Below are positions 22,494 through 33,289 of a stretch of 64,000 bases of DNA, in pieces (position 1 is the first letter of the stretch; every line of letters begins with the position of its first letter). The stretch comes from Eurosta solidaginis (lineage: Eukaryota > Arthropoda > Insecta > Diptera > Tephritidae), in the NCBI RefSeq assembly GCF_040869045.1, contig NC_090319.1:282259693-282323692 (forward strand), read 5' to 3'. The notes under the pieces are model-generated. The model worked only from the letters and a program-made list of their open reading frames with translations, made no database searches and had not been told where the DNA came from. Made by a program: the position numbers and the translations under genes.

Positions 22494-23666
22494 TGATCGG
22501 CCTAGCCAAGCTGTCTAGCATAATCGGCTCGTGAACGCTTAAATCTATTTAGTTATAGCTAGGCGGATCAGCTATGACGAGGCCAGAGAGCTCGCCAAGA
22601 AACATATGCTATAGTGGTCCTATCCGTACATTCTAATTTGAAACCAGTACATACACATATACCTTTCACCGAATTTCATCATGACATCTAAAAATTGAGA
22701 GACTAGTTTGCGTTCGAAGAGCATACGAACATGGCCAATTCAATTCAGATCATCATCCTGATCATATCCGTATTTTTTATCGGTGGGTCTATCTGTTCTC
22801 CTTTAAGGACTTACAATTTCAAGACTCGGACCAAACTTAATGTATCACTCCATTTGCATGAAAGGTGTAAAAAGTATCTTTGCTCTGGCTCAAAACCCAA
22901 ATAAAAAATAAAAATTATCTTTGATTCGCTTGAAGAATCAAAAAACAAATAAAAAACATTATTTATTTGAATCCCGAATCAAATATCAAATAAAAAGTAT
23001 CTTTGATTTGAAGTTGGATTTTAAGTCAAAAAGGATTTAGAATCATGCAACCCTGTTGTATCTTTAAAAAAGTATTTTAAATTTAAGATGTCGTGAGCAC
23101 GATTTAAGCCCTTTAAAAGAGGTTTTTGGTTGGCGGCCTGCCATCAAAAGCCTCACAAAATTTAACGATTTGCTATTTAATTGCGTAAAACTTAAATGAA
23201 AGGGAAAAAAGCTTCTCCGACAAGCTAATATACCGTTGCTTGGCGCTCAATACCGCCTATTTGCAAAAAGCAATACCGCGTATTTGATAGAAGCCAAATT
23301 GAGTAGGAGGAAGAAAAAACTGATTTTTAGCCAAACCGTTGCTCCAATCTTGAATTGATCTAACATTTTATTTGATTTCGGGTTACCTCACGATGTACAT
23401 ATAATAATTTACCAAGAAAAAGCACGCAAACTGCAAAAAAATAACTTTTTGAAAAATACGCGGTATTGCATTACTTTATTTCAAAGAAAATAGGTTCCAT
23501 AAAAGTTATTTTATTTATTATTAGCAAAGTAAATATACATCATATTTTTAAACAAAGTTATTTTAATGTTAAAATGACTAAACAACTAAGCGATTATTGC
23601 TTATTTATCGTCAAAAGATAAGTTATCGTAGAAGTTGTGGCAATTAGGTGGTATGACTTTCTTAAG

Positions 23667-24059
23667 TTATTGTAAATGTTCAAATTTAGTTTTGGTTATT
23701 TTCAAACGTGAGTTGTAGGGTGCAGAGGGTATATATTTTCCTAAATTCTTTTTAGATCGTCTGGGTAGTATCTTGTAATCATCGTTAAAATTTAGTTTGA
23801 ATTGGATTGTTCCGTTAGGCAAGTATTTTAATATACGCAAATTATTAACGACATGGTCTCCTGTTCCTATACCAGGTCGTATAGAGCTGTATGTATAGAA
23901 TTGTTTGTTGCTATCATCTTTAAAACAGGGATGGTCTACCAATCTTGCTTCATATGGGAATGGGTTTACTCGCGATTCCTCTGCTGCAAGAGCATATTGA
24001 CTTGGAAGGTATACTTGCTTATTTTTCAAAAAACTCGAAATCAATTGAATGAGAGCCAT
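23667..24059 (-). CDS. Orphan 130-residue protein
   Basis: This intact frame encodes a basic, tyrosine- and lysine-rich protein that I do not recognise. There is no signal peptide or membrane segment. Notable stretches are YSSIRPGIGTGDHVVNNLRI (about residues 60-79) and PRRSKKNLGKYIPSAPYNSR toward the end. I chose the ATG at 24059, which has a good context (ACAAAAATGGCT), over the ATG nine codons upstream. The upstream TTCCTTCTTGTAATAG resembles a splice acceptor, so 24065 could be an exon start. It sits between inverted repeats (23231-25165). It could be an element-encoded protein, a captured host exon or a small host gene. Confidence 0.5.
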   Translation of the reverse strand: MALIQLISSFLKNKQVYLPSQYALAAEESRVNPFPYEARLVDHPCFKDDSNKQFYTYSSIRPGIGTGDHVVNNLRILKYLPNGTIQFKLNFNDDYKILPRRSKKNLGKYIPSAPYNSRLKITKTKFEHLQ

Positions 24060-24172
24060 TTTTGTATCTATTACAAGAAGGAACAATTACATTTTAGAAA
24101 GGTATAATTTGCATTATATGCATTTACCTACCTGAACTTGAGTTGACTATCAAACTCTTGGTTTAGTAAATT

Positions 24173-24965
24173 TGTATACCTTTCATGAACATGAAATGGT
24201 ATATTAACTTTGGTCCGACGTTTGTAATGTTGAGAAATATAGAAAATAGACTCACCACTAAGTATACCGAATTAATCGGGGTGACGAACTGAGTTGACAT
24301 AGCCATGTCCGTATGTCCGTCCGTCCGTCTGCCCGTCTGTCTGTTTGAACGCAAACTAGTCCCTCAAATTTTGAGATATCTCAATTAAATTTGGCACAAG
24401 GATGTATTTTTGTATTATATTAGACATTTGTCGGATCCGGTGGGATCGGACCATTATAACATATATCTCCCATACAACCGATCGTTCAGATAAGACGATT
24501 TTGGTCCTTCCCGCCGCAATTTAAAAAGTATAAACTTGAAACTCGGTGATATATATTCTAATATATCATAGAAGATATCTTGAAAAAATCACTTTGATCG
24601 GAGCTATATATAGTATATATCCCATACAACCGATCGTTCAGATAGAAAGATTTTTAGCCATTTCTCCCTTAGTTTCCAATATAAAAACGTGAAACTTGGT
24701 GATATATATTCTAATATATCGTAGAAGAATTCCTGTAAAAATCATTTTGATCGGAGCTATATATAATATATATCCCATACAACCGATCGTTCAGATAAGG
24801 GGTTTTTTGCCATCTTTTTTTTATATTTATCTTAAAAATCGTTTAGGTATGTACATCTATATATTTCTTATCATTTTTTGAGATTACGAACGGGATAAGA
24901 TTATTGTTCAGCCCCATTCATGAAAGGCATGAAGTCTTCGGCACAGCCGAAGACAGTCCCGTCTT
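24173..24965 (+). mobile_element. DINE-like element, second family
   Basis: The layout is DINE-1-like. A subterminal CCTTTCATGAA at 24179-24189 is matched by its complement at 24917-24927; a GTCCGTCCGTCC microsatellite lies near 24315-24345; about 2.3 internal tandem units of 152 bp recur (CATACAACCGATCGTTCAG at 24471, 24623 and 24776); and a perfect 9-bp stem-loop GTCTTCGGC-ACA-GCCGAAGAC is at 24931-24951 near the 3' end. No coding capacity. It is nested in the inverted-repeat block. Confidence 0.75.
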
Positions 24966-25169
24966 ATTTTTTTTTTTTTCAATTATTGTTCAAGAAGAAA
25001 ATGTTTAATATTTTCCTAAAAACCGCGGAATTTTAACGTAAATACATTAAGGGCGATAAGTCCTAGTCGGGGTAACGAAATCTCGATTTTGGAAATTTTG
25101 GTATATACGCGGTATTGCGTTTTGCGAATACGCGGTATTGTGCGCCAAGCGACGATACGTCAGTAACTA

Positions 25170-26130
25170 ATGTTTTATCCTTATAGTGCATATATACATA
25201 TATATTTGTGACGAAAATTAAGTAATTTTTAAATGTGCGATGGTTACTTGGATCCATATATGCAAAAATAAGATTAATTAAATAAGATTATTCCGCATTG
25301 ATGGACTCTTGTGTGTGTTTTAATATTTTAGTAGTAGTAATATCATCCTATTCATATTCATTTAAGTATTAAATATAGAAATAAGCATTCAATTGAAGTA
25401 ATAATCTACCGGGGGTCGATTGCTAATACATCTCCCAAAATGTCGGGAGAGGTGTCAAAAGACGCGGTTTTACCTTGGAAGCAGGTGCGCACCCAGAAAA
25501 AAATGTTGGGGGGTTTAGACTAAATATTTTTTTTATTTATTTAGTTACAGAATAGTGTCCAATCTTCTTTTATTATTTGCCTCCATATTTTGAACTCAGC
25601 AACAAAATCTTCAACGGAAGCTGCAATATCATTAGGCCATTGTGATTCTAAAACTCGAACTGTCTCCTGTATTTGTTTGTCATTTATATTTATGCATTTA
25701 TTTGGCAAAATATTTCAAATTTTTGAGAGCAAAGTTGTTCCAGAAAATGATCCAAAAACGGTATATGAACCGACCGTCTTCGGGTTCGCCTTCGTAGATA
25801 TCTCGATGATTGTCGCTTATTTCTAAACAATTTCTAAACAAAAAATCAAGGCTTTGTAAGCTCAATGTTTTTTTGTTTTTTTTTTTTTTTTTGTTGAGAA
25901 AACTTATTAAAAACTTACATTACGTACGCATGCATTCCCGACCTTTGCAATCTTAGCGTTATTTTCCTGATGCACAAGAAAGCCATACACAGCCTTCTAA
26001 GTATCACAAGCCGCTAAAAAGAGATAACTGACATGACTTGCTACGCAGTGGCAAACATCGTTTAGGGTGCTCCGCGATTGTGATGATCCGGTTCATCAAA
26101 ACTTATTGAACTTTTTCTAAGATAATTACG
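25170..26130. other. No recognisable gene
   Basis: AT-rich sequence with homopolymer runs (near 25865-25895) and short ORFs that do not resemble known proteins. It is presumably within or beyond intron 1 of nautilus on the minus strand. Confidence 0.4.
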
Positions 26131-26134
26131 CCGA

Positions 26135-26330
26135 ACTAATTATACTCCTCCGATGATAATTAGGCCGATCTTCTCTTCCAATTTGCATCGCTCTCTTTTT
26201 AATTTTTCCTACAAATTGGTGGAATAGGACCGGGAAGCTGATGAATTTTTGCTGAAAAGCTTTTTATGGAAAAAATACACTCGGAGTACCTATTTGCGCA
26301 ATCACTGCCGAGGAGCGACATAGCTTAGAA
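26135..26330 (-). mobile_element. SINE fragment, diverged
   Basis: It matches the SINE body on the minus strand (TTAGGCCGATCTTCTCTTCC, TTTTTCCTACAAATTGG, AAATACACTCGGAGT, CTGCCGAGGAGCGA). The head is missing. It lies in the inferred intron of nautilus. Confidence 0.75.
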
Positions 26331-26677
26331 TAATTGTTTTCTATAATAGAAGCCTTTTTCTTAAGATTTTGCTGTTTCTGCCACCTGATCACGGTGGCCG
26401 CGTATTTAATAGCATTAATTATATTATACCTACATACATACTTCGCTTGAGTCACAGCTCTATGCTGATAATGCAGCTACCATATGAAAGCACCCTAAGA
26501 GGCGTCCAGTAAGTAGTGTCACTGGCTTTGAAGAGTTCGTTCCGTGCGAGACTCAATCACAAATTTTAGACGCCTTTGAGTAAAGAACTTTAGTACTAAC
26601 TTTATCGCTCTTCTACGAAAAACCTTCCACATTGAAATCATCTTTTTTATTCCTTTCAAACAGAACTTCATGCTCAC

Positions 26678-27361
26678 CTTTCTCAAACGCCTCCGTTCCC
26701 GCAATGTGGCTGCTTTCCTACGATCCACCGAAACATTTTTCTTCTTACACGCCTTACAGGCCCACGCCAAACAAGGACGTGATGTCTGCGCTGACGAGCA
26801 AACCAAAGGCGCCAAAACATGCTCCTCCGAACTCAAGCTGTTATCATCGTAGTCCGTAAAACTGGGTGAGGGCGTTAAATTAAGTTTATCGCTATCTCTG
26901 TGTGTATTTGAGTAACTGTAACCGTTAGCATTGTCCGACGAAACATATTCATTTGTTGCAGTGATTCGATCCACGGCGTCATTACCAAAGCTGAGACCAA
27001 CACCAATGCCGACGGCAGCACCATAACGACTAAAAAGTGTATGGAAATGTTGGTGATGCGAATGTTGTTGTTGTTGTTGCTGCTGCTGCTTTTGATGTTG
27101 CTGCTGATAATGCTGGTGGGTTTGTTGCTGTTGATGATGCAGGAATTGTGCGGGCGTACGTTGTTGATGTGAACGGGTTAAAAGAGGATGGTGGTCACGG
27201 TGCAAGGATGCATGAGGAAATGTTGTTGATGAGTGTGGTGAAAAACTGGAAAATTCCTGTTTGATACTGATGCGTTCCATGATAATTGAAGTGGATAAAT
27301 TGTCACTTCGTTTTATGTTTGAGTTGCGACTTAAAAATGCACTTGTGGGATATTTCGTCAT
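26678..27361 (-). CDS. nau: Nautilus (MyoD homologue), first coding exon
   Basis: This exon encodes the first 228 residues of the myogenic bHLH transcription factor nautilus, a nuclear activator that binds E-boxes as a dimer with Daughterless and acts in a subset of muscle founder cells. Residues 75-107 are a Gln/His-rich tract. The myogenic Cys-rich and basic region is at 197-228: [13 protein letters not shown] then [14 protein letters not shown], nearly as in vertebrate MyoD. At RLRK the frame meets the splice donor AAG|GTGAGC (intron from 26677). The 52 codons that stay open beyond it are intronic, because the expected NEAF helix 1 is absent. Helix-loop-helix exons were not found at lower coordinates. 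A possible start site (TCAGTG, 27596-27591) lies upstream. The start Met27361 gives a 5' leader of about 230 nt. Confidence 0.95.
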
Positions 27362-28305
27362 GAGAGTAAAAACTCAAAAGATCACTTTTTTAAATTTATT
27401 TTTAATTTTATTTATAACTTCACATGCTCAATTAAAATAGTTTTTTTTTCACTTGTATTAGATTATATATTTTTTCTTCTTTGTTGAATTTTTCTTTTAA
27501 TACCTTTCACAATTCTTCACACCAAAATCAGTATCTTTCTATTTTCCACTTTTGCTGCGCGCCAATATACAAATAAATTCTTCCGAAACTCACTGATCTA
27601 CCGACATCGGCGACATCCACGACACTTTTAGTTGACAAAATTCAAAAAATTTTAATTTCTCATTTTCTTGGCGTTTAAGTATTTAGTTTGGGGTGCGAGA
27701 TCGCGTTCAATGTTGTTTGTGGATTTTCATGTTTTTATGTTTTAAAACACATTTATATTGCAAGTGTATATATTTGTGTGTGGCTGTGTCTGGTTTTGTG
27801 TTCTGAGTATCACACTCAAGTTGTTTAAGAACTAATGAGTTTTCGAGTGCAATCTATTTTTAAATCGTTTTGCCATTAGACGTGCTCAACTGGGACATAG
27901 GGAAGCTCTCGAGCCAATGCAGCTAAGCCACGCCTTCACATTTTAAAATACATAATATACATATGTACATATATATAGACAATCTTACAGACGTATGTAC
28001 GTACATGTAATTACATATGCTATAAAGTAATTTTTTGCATTAGTTTTATGTTTTGAGTGGAATTTCTACACGAACTCCATGGATTTTAATGAATGAAATT
28101 TTCTAAAATGGTGGTAAGCTTTGAAGAAGGTCGCCGAGATTGCATTCCAAACTGAACATACCGTTATGTATGCAGTTTATTACAGCATGAAAAATCTAAT
28201 TTTTTCTGCCGGGCATAAAAATGGGCTTTTTGTTAAGAGTGAATAAAAGCGAAATATTGATACAAAAATACGGGTATTGTCAGTTTTTTCCCTACAAACA
28301 ATAAC
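27362..28305 (-). promoter_or_regulatory. nau: Presumed 5' flank of nautilus
   Basis: This is AT-rich sequence upstream of the nautilus ATG. An initiator-like GATCAGTGAGTT occurs at about 27600-27588 on the minus strand and a TATAAAT-like AATATAAATG near 27760, but I cannot tell which, if either, is used. No ORF or repeat is recognisable here, which is unusual for this window and suits a host regulatory region. Confidence 0.45.
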
Positions 28306-28309
28306 ACAT

Positions 28310-28990
28310 CGAAATAGTCTAAAAATGCTTAAGAAGCTGTCTCGAAATGATATCTAAAATAATTTCGAAGTGCTCCTGAAATTGCTCGAAATTGGTCCCG
28401 AAACAGTTTCATAGTGACCGTAAACCGATTTCAAATCGGTCCTGAAATAGTCTCGAAACGAGACCAAAAATATTCCCGAAGTTATCATGAAAGTGTTCTA
28501 AATTGGCCCCGAAAATTATCCAGAAGTGATCCTAAAATTATCCAGTAACTATCCCGAAACGGTTTCGAAAGGATCCTGGTATTATGGTACCTGAAATATT
28601 GTTCTAAATTAGTCTTGAAATAATCTGAAAATGATACCGAAAATAATCCAAAAGTGATCCTGAAACATCCTGAGATGATTCCAGAAATAATCCCGAAGTG
28701 ATGCTGTAACAGTCCTATAGTTGTTTCGAAATAGTTTCGATATGATGCAGAAGTGGTCCCCAAAGGATATTTAAAATAATACCGAAATGATCATGAAAGT
28801 GTTACGAATTGATCCCGAAATAGTCCCAATCCTGACAATGATAGTATGATATAGTATGAAAATAGTATGAAAATGATTCTGAACTGCTCCAGAAGTGATC
28901 CTTAAACTGACCCAAAGTTCCACCGAAATTGTTCCTGAAGTAAGTAATCACGAAACTGTCACAAATCAGTTCCGAAATATACCCAAAGCT
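28310..28990. repeat. Degenerate CCGAAATAGTC satellite, locus 2
   Basis: Many imperfect ATGATCCCGAAATAGTCC-like units occur in the same orientation as at 18150-18730. Divergence between units is high, so the array is old. Confidence 0.75.
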
Positions 28991-29004
28991 GTGCAATAAG
29001 CTTA

Positions 29005-29408
29005 TAATAAGCCGCTCATTTTCTGCTAGAATGCCAAGAATACAGCGATAAAAGCTTTTCTGGGCAGAACCGCTTCATAGATGCAGACGAACGCTTAACA
29101 AACTGGCCTATCGATGCATCACAGCTACGATATTAGTCCCAGGTCACAGTGGTGTACATGGGGATTGAGCTGCTATCAAAAGCCACATACCGAAATTAAA
29201 AAAAAATAGTGGCATTGCAACTTCCCCTAGTTGTGTGCAAATGTTGGATCTAGTCATGCGAACGCATGGGAAACCCAACGAATTTCAATCGCAGCTATAA
29301 GAGTGAAGAAGAGATAGAAACTGTTCAGCACTTTCTTTACAGATGCCCTGCTGTGGCCAGGTCAAGAATAGAATGTCTGAACAGGCAATTCACTCAAAGT
29401 GGATACTC
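29005..29408 (+). pseudogene. Non-LTR RNase H and carboxyl tail
   Basis: Plus-strand frames show ECQEY-like sequence, then VPGHSGVHGD (RNase H end motif), and near 29300-29408 EEEIETVQHFLYRCPAVARS with RIECLNRQF. This is the typical carboxyl end of RNase-H-bearing non-LTR elements. Stops and frame changes separate the parts. Confidence 0.75.
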
Positions 29409-29410
29409 TT

Positions 29411-29470
29411 CTTACTTACTTACTTAATTGGCGCTTAACCGTCTAAACGGTTATGGTCGTCCTCTTCTAC
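29411..29470 (-). mobile_element. RTE-like 3' terminus
   Basis: Read on the minus strand it encodes DDHNRLDG-APIK and a stop, followed by a GTAAGTAAGTAA tail. The same terminus starts the larger fragment at 30258. Confidence 0.7.
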
Positions 29471-29619
29471 TTGCTGCTTTTATACTAGAATACTATAATC
29501 TTGCATAGTACAACATCTGAAAGTGTGTTAGAGTGTATTAGGTAGATTTGGAATAGGAGGAGATATATATTGGGTATATATGGCAATATATGGCAATGCA
29601 AAGTTACTCATGTAACTAA

Positions 29620-29700
29620 AAAGAGAGCACTTTAAGCACGTGATCGGTATTCTGACTGGACATAGCCTTGTGGCGTCCAATGCAAGTATTATGATCACGC
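29620..29700 (+). pseudogene. Small non-LTR carboxyl fragment
   Basis: The frame HVIGILTGHSLVASNASI matches the LTGHxLLAxHA motif of the carboxyl region seen at 50.5 and 60.5 kb. The polypyrimidine tract begins just after it. Confidence 0.65.
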
Positions 29701-29719
29701 CCTGCGCTCGCTCCTACTT

Positions 29720-30250
29720 TTATTCTTTATCTTACCTTTCCTTTAATTATCTATATCCTTCGTTTCCGTTTTTCTTTTCTTTCTCCTTTGAAAGTTTCTC
29801 TCGAATTTTTTTCTTTTTTTCTTTTTCATCAGTATCTGTTTAGATTCCCTGTCTTTTTCGCTTTCCCGTTGCTTTTGCTTTCACATTCCCTTTCCAATTT
29901 CCTGTTTACTAATCTTCTATTCTTTTTTTCTTTTTCCTCTTCTTGCTTTCCTGTCTTATTCTTTTCTTGCTTTCTTTGATCTTTCTTTTGCATTCCTGTC
30001 AAATTCTTTTTTTTTTAGTTCCTTCTTTCATAAATTTTTTTCCTTTCCTTTTTCTCTAGATTTTTTTACTTCACTTTCTGTTTTCTTTCTTTTTTTCCTT
30101 CCCTTTGATTTAGATTTCTAAAATATTTTCTATTTTCATTCTGTTTCCCACATCTCGTACCTTTATCTTCCATCACAACATTTCTTCATATTTCTTCTCC
30201 TTCCTTTCTCATTTCCACATTTTTTCTGTTTTTCGATTATTACTCTTCTT
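29720..30250. repeat. Polypyrimidine tract, part 1
   Basis: The plus strand is overwhelmingly T and C (TTTCCTTT-like) for about 530 bp. It resumes at 30650-30915 and 33290-33420 after insertions. The open frames rich in Phe, Ser and Leu across it are artefacts of composition. Confidence 0.85.
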
Positions 30251-30257
30251 CTTCATA

Positions 30258-30650
30258 TTACTTACTTACTTAATTGGCGCTTTACCGTTTGAAGTGTTAT
30301 GGGCGTCCAACAAGGGGCGCCAGTCTCTTCTGCGCTGTGCTAACTGGCGCCAATTGGTAACACCAAGGGAATTTAAATCTGGTTCCATAGGCGGGTTCCG
30401 ATAATAATAATCACTATACAGTGGACGGGTACCATAGCGACTTGTAGAGCGTGATTTTCGTTTGGAAAGAGAAGAATTTGCTTCTCAATCGTCTACCAAG
30501 TCCAAAGTAGCATTTGTTTGCAAATACACTAAGTGCTTTACTATTTCGAAATTATGCTGCCAGCAATGACGTGGTTGCCAGGACACAAATAGGCTGACTC
30601 TTTGCTTGACGACAGCAGGTCTACTACTAGTCGCCGATTTTTGTCGTCAG
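30258..30650 (-). pseudogene. RTE-like carboxyl-terminal fragment
   Basis: On the minus strand the sequence contains DLLSSSKESA followed by GNHVIAGS, a thumb-like region (KITLYK-type), and the terminal NSLGVTNWRQLAQRRRDW with LDAHNTSNGKAPIK and a stop. A GTAAGTAA tail closes it at 30258. It is internally deleted and interrupts the polypyrimidine tract. Confidence 0.75.
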
Positions 30651-30915
30651 TTCCTTTTTCTCTATCCCCTTCGATTACTTTTGTTTTTTTTCTTTAGTTT
30701 CACTTTGTTTTCGAGATCTTCGTCAAATTTTTCCCTGTTTCCTTTCCTTTTACTTCTTTTTTCCTTTTTGTTTTTTCTTTCCCTTTCTCTTCGCTTTACT
30801 TTTAACGTCGTTCTCCTTTTTCGATTTCTTCTTTCTTTTCACTCCTCGTTCGTTTTACATTTCCTTTCCCAACATTTCTTAACTTCATGTTTCGGTTATA
30901 CTTTCTTTTTCGTTT
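30650..30915. repeat. Polypyrimidine tract, part 2
   Basis: T/C-rich plus strand, continuous in character with 29720-30250 and 33290-33420. The 118-codon frame over it is compositional. Confidence 0.8.
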
Positions 30916-30927
30916 TCACTTATTTTT

Positions 30928-33287
30928 ATACTCAGTTGAGCAGAGCTCACAGAGTATATTAACTTTGATTGGATAACGGTTGGTTGTACAGGTATAAAGG
31001 AATCGAGATAGATATAGACTTCCATATATCAAAATCATCAGGATCGAAAAAAAATTCGATTGAGCCATGTCCGTCCGTCCGTCCGTTCGTCCGTCCGTCC
31101 GTCTGTCCGTTAACACGATAACTTGAGTAAATTTTGAGGTATCTTGATGAAATTTGGTACGTAGGTTCCTGGGCACACATCTCAGATCGCTATTTAAAAT
31201 GAACGATATCGGACAATAACCACGCCCACTTTTTCGCTATCGAAAATTTCGAAAAATCGAAAAAGTGCGATAATTCATTACCAAATACGGATTAAGCGAT
31301 GAAACTTGGTAAGTTAGTTGAACTTATGACGCAGAATAGAAAAATGGTAAAATTTTGGACAATGGGCGTGGTACCGCCCACTTTTAAAAGAAGGTAATTT
31401 AGAAGTTTTGCAAGCTGTTATTTGGCAGTCGTTGAAGATATCATGATGAAATTTGGCAGGAATGTTACTCTTATTACTATATGTCTGCTTACTAAAAATT
31501 AGCAAAATCGCAGAACGACCACGCCGACTTTTTAAAAAAAAATTTTTTTAAATTCAAATTTTAAAAGAAAAGTTAATATCTTTACAGTATATAAGTAAAT
31601 TATGCCAACATTCAACTCCAGTAATGATATGGTGCAACAAAATACAAAAATAAAAGAAAATTTCAAAATAGGCGTGGCTCCGCCCTTTTTCATTTAATTT
31701 GTCTAGGATACTTTTAATGCCATAAGTCGAACAAAAATTTACCAATCCTTGTGAAATTTGGTAGAGACTTAGATTCTAGGACGATAACTGTTTTCTGTGA
31801 AAAAGGGCGAAATCGGTTAAAGCCGCGCCCAGTTTTTATACACAGTCGACCGTCTGTCCTTCCGGTCGGCCTTTAACACGATAACTTGAGCAAAAAACGA
31901 TATATCTTTACTCAACTCAGTTCAAAAGGGATGAAACATGGTAATTGTATTGATCTATTGACGCAAAATATAACTTTAGAAAAAACTTGGTAAAATGGGT
32001 GTGACACCTACCATATTAAGTAGAAGAAAATGAAAAAGTTTTGCAGGGCGAAATCAAAAGCCCTTGGAATCTTGGAAGGAATACTGTTCGTGGTATTACA
32101 TATATAAATAAATTTGCGGTACCCGACAGATGAAGTTCTGGATCACCCTGGTCCACATTTTGGTCGATATCTCTAAAACGCCTTCACATATACAACTAAA
32201 GGCCACTCCCTTTTAAAACCCTCATTAATACCTTTAATTTGATACCCATATCGTACAAACACATTCTAGAGTCACCCCTGGTCCACGTTTATGGCGATAT
32301 CTCGAAAAGGCGTCCACATATAGAACTAAGGCCCACTCCTTTTTAAAATACTCATTAACATCTTTCATTTGATACCCATATCGTACAAAAAAATTTTAGA
32401 GTTACCCCTGGCCCACCTTTATGGCGATATCCCGAAAAGGCATCCACCTATGGAACTAAGGCCCACTCCCTTTTAAAATACTCATTAACACCTTTCATTT
32501 GATACCCATATCGTACAAACGAATTCTAGAGTCACCCCTGGTCCACCTTTATGGCGATATCTCGAAAAGGCGTCCACCTATAGAACTAAGGCCCACTCCC
32601 TTTTAAAATACTCATTAACACCTTTCGTTTGATACCCATATTGTACAAACGCATTCTAGAGTCAACCCTGGTCCACTTTTATAACGATATTCCGAAAAGG
32701 CGGCCACCTATAGAACTAAGGCCCACTCCCTTTTAAAATATTCATTAACACTTTTCATTTGATACCCATATAGTACAAACAAATTCTAGAGTTACCCCTG
32801 GTCCACCTTTATGTCGATATCTGGAAAAGGCGTCCACATATAGAACTAAGGCCCACGCCCTCTTAAAATGCTCATTAATACCTTTCGAATGACACCCATA
32901 GTGTACAAACGCATTCTAGAGTCACCCCTGGTCCCCTTTATGGCGATATCACGAAACGGCGTCCACCTATGGAAATAAGGATCACTCCCTTTTAAAATAC
33001 TCATTAACACCTTTCATTTGATACCCATATTGTACAAACAAATTCTAGAGTCAACCCTCACCTTTATGCCTATATCCCTAAATGGCGTCCACCTATAGAA
33101 CTATGGCCTACTCCCTCTTAAAATTCTCTTTAATACCTTTCATTTGATACACATGTCATACAAACACATTCCAGGGTTACCCTCGGTTCATTTTCCTACA
33201 TTGTTATTTTCCCTTATGTTGCCACCATAGCTCTCAACTGAGTATGTATTGTTCGGTTACACCCGAACTTAACCTTCCTTACTTGTT
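30928..33287 (+). mobile_element. Complete DINE-1/Helentron-like element
   Basis: This is the reference copy of family 1. The 5' subterminal ATACTCAGTTGAG (30928-30940) has its exact complement at 33233-33245. A GTCC-rich microsatellite lies at 31066-31108. Internal non-coding blocks contain CCACGCCCAC motifs. Tandem 130-bp units fill 32160-33180. The stem-loop GTTCGG-N6-CCGAAC is at 33251-33268, followed by CCTTCCTTACTTGTT. Inverted subterminal repeats, a GTCY microsatellite and a 3' stem-loop are the features described for DINE-1 elements, which are non-autonomous Helentrons. No replicase is encoded. It is inserted in the polypyrimidine tract. Confidence 0.82.
32160..33180 (+). repeat. 130-bp tandem array in DINE-like element
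   Basis: About eight units have a constant 130-bp period: the (G)TCACCCCTG block starts at 32271, 32401, 32531, 32661, 32791 and 32921. Units differ by 5-15%. Confidence 0.9.
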
Positions 33288-33289
33288 CT

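Larger units (their letters stand above)
19028..23055. mobile_element. hAT-like composite element with 8-bp TSD
   Basis: The left end CAGGGTTGCGTGATT and the right end, complement CAGGGTTGCATGATT, are 15-bp inverted repeats with one mismatch. They are flanked by perfect 8-bp duplications TTGTATCT at 19020-19027 and 23056-23063. An 8-bp duplication and a CAGGG start are hAT hallmarks. About 200 bp inside each end are dense in TTTTATTTGATTC-type subterminal motifs. No hAT transposase is visible inside. The interior holds a CR1-like retroelement (19620-22060), a MITE (22279-22493) and unassigned sequence at 19240-19600 and 22500-22880. Confidence 0.88.
23231..25165. mobile_element. Inverted-repeat-bounded block with orphan ORF
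   Basis: About 55 bp at 23231-23286 (CCGTTGCTTGGCGCTCAATA, TTTGCAAAAAGCAATACCGC) match the complement of 25106-25160 at roughly 85-90%. A third inverted AATACGCGGTATTGC copy is at 23457-23472. Between the ends lie the 130-codon ORF and a DINE-like element. I could not find a target duplication, so a DNA transposon of unknown type is an inference; a segmental inversion-duplication is the alternative. Confidence 0.55.

Noticed and set aside
26519..26677. Extension of nautilus to a 280-codon protein
   Set aside because: The frame remains open past the splice donor by chance, but the sequence lacks helix 1 and the loop of the bHLH domain.
26632..27264. Plus-strand ORFs opposite nautilus
   Set aside because: They are shadows of the conserved minus-strand exon.
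29640..30962. Phe/Ser/Leu-rich ORFs in the pyrimidine tract
   Set aside because: They follow from T/C composition and lack any domain.
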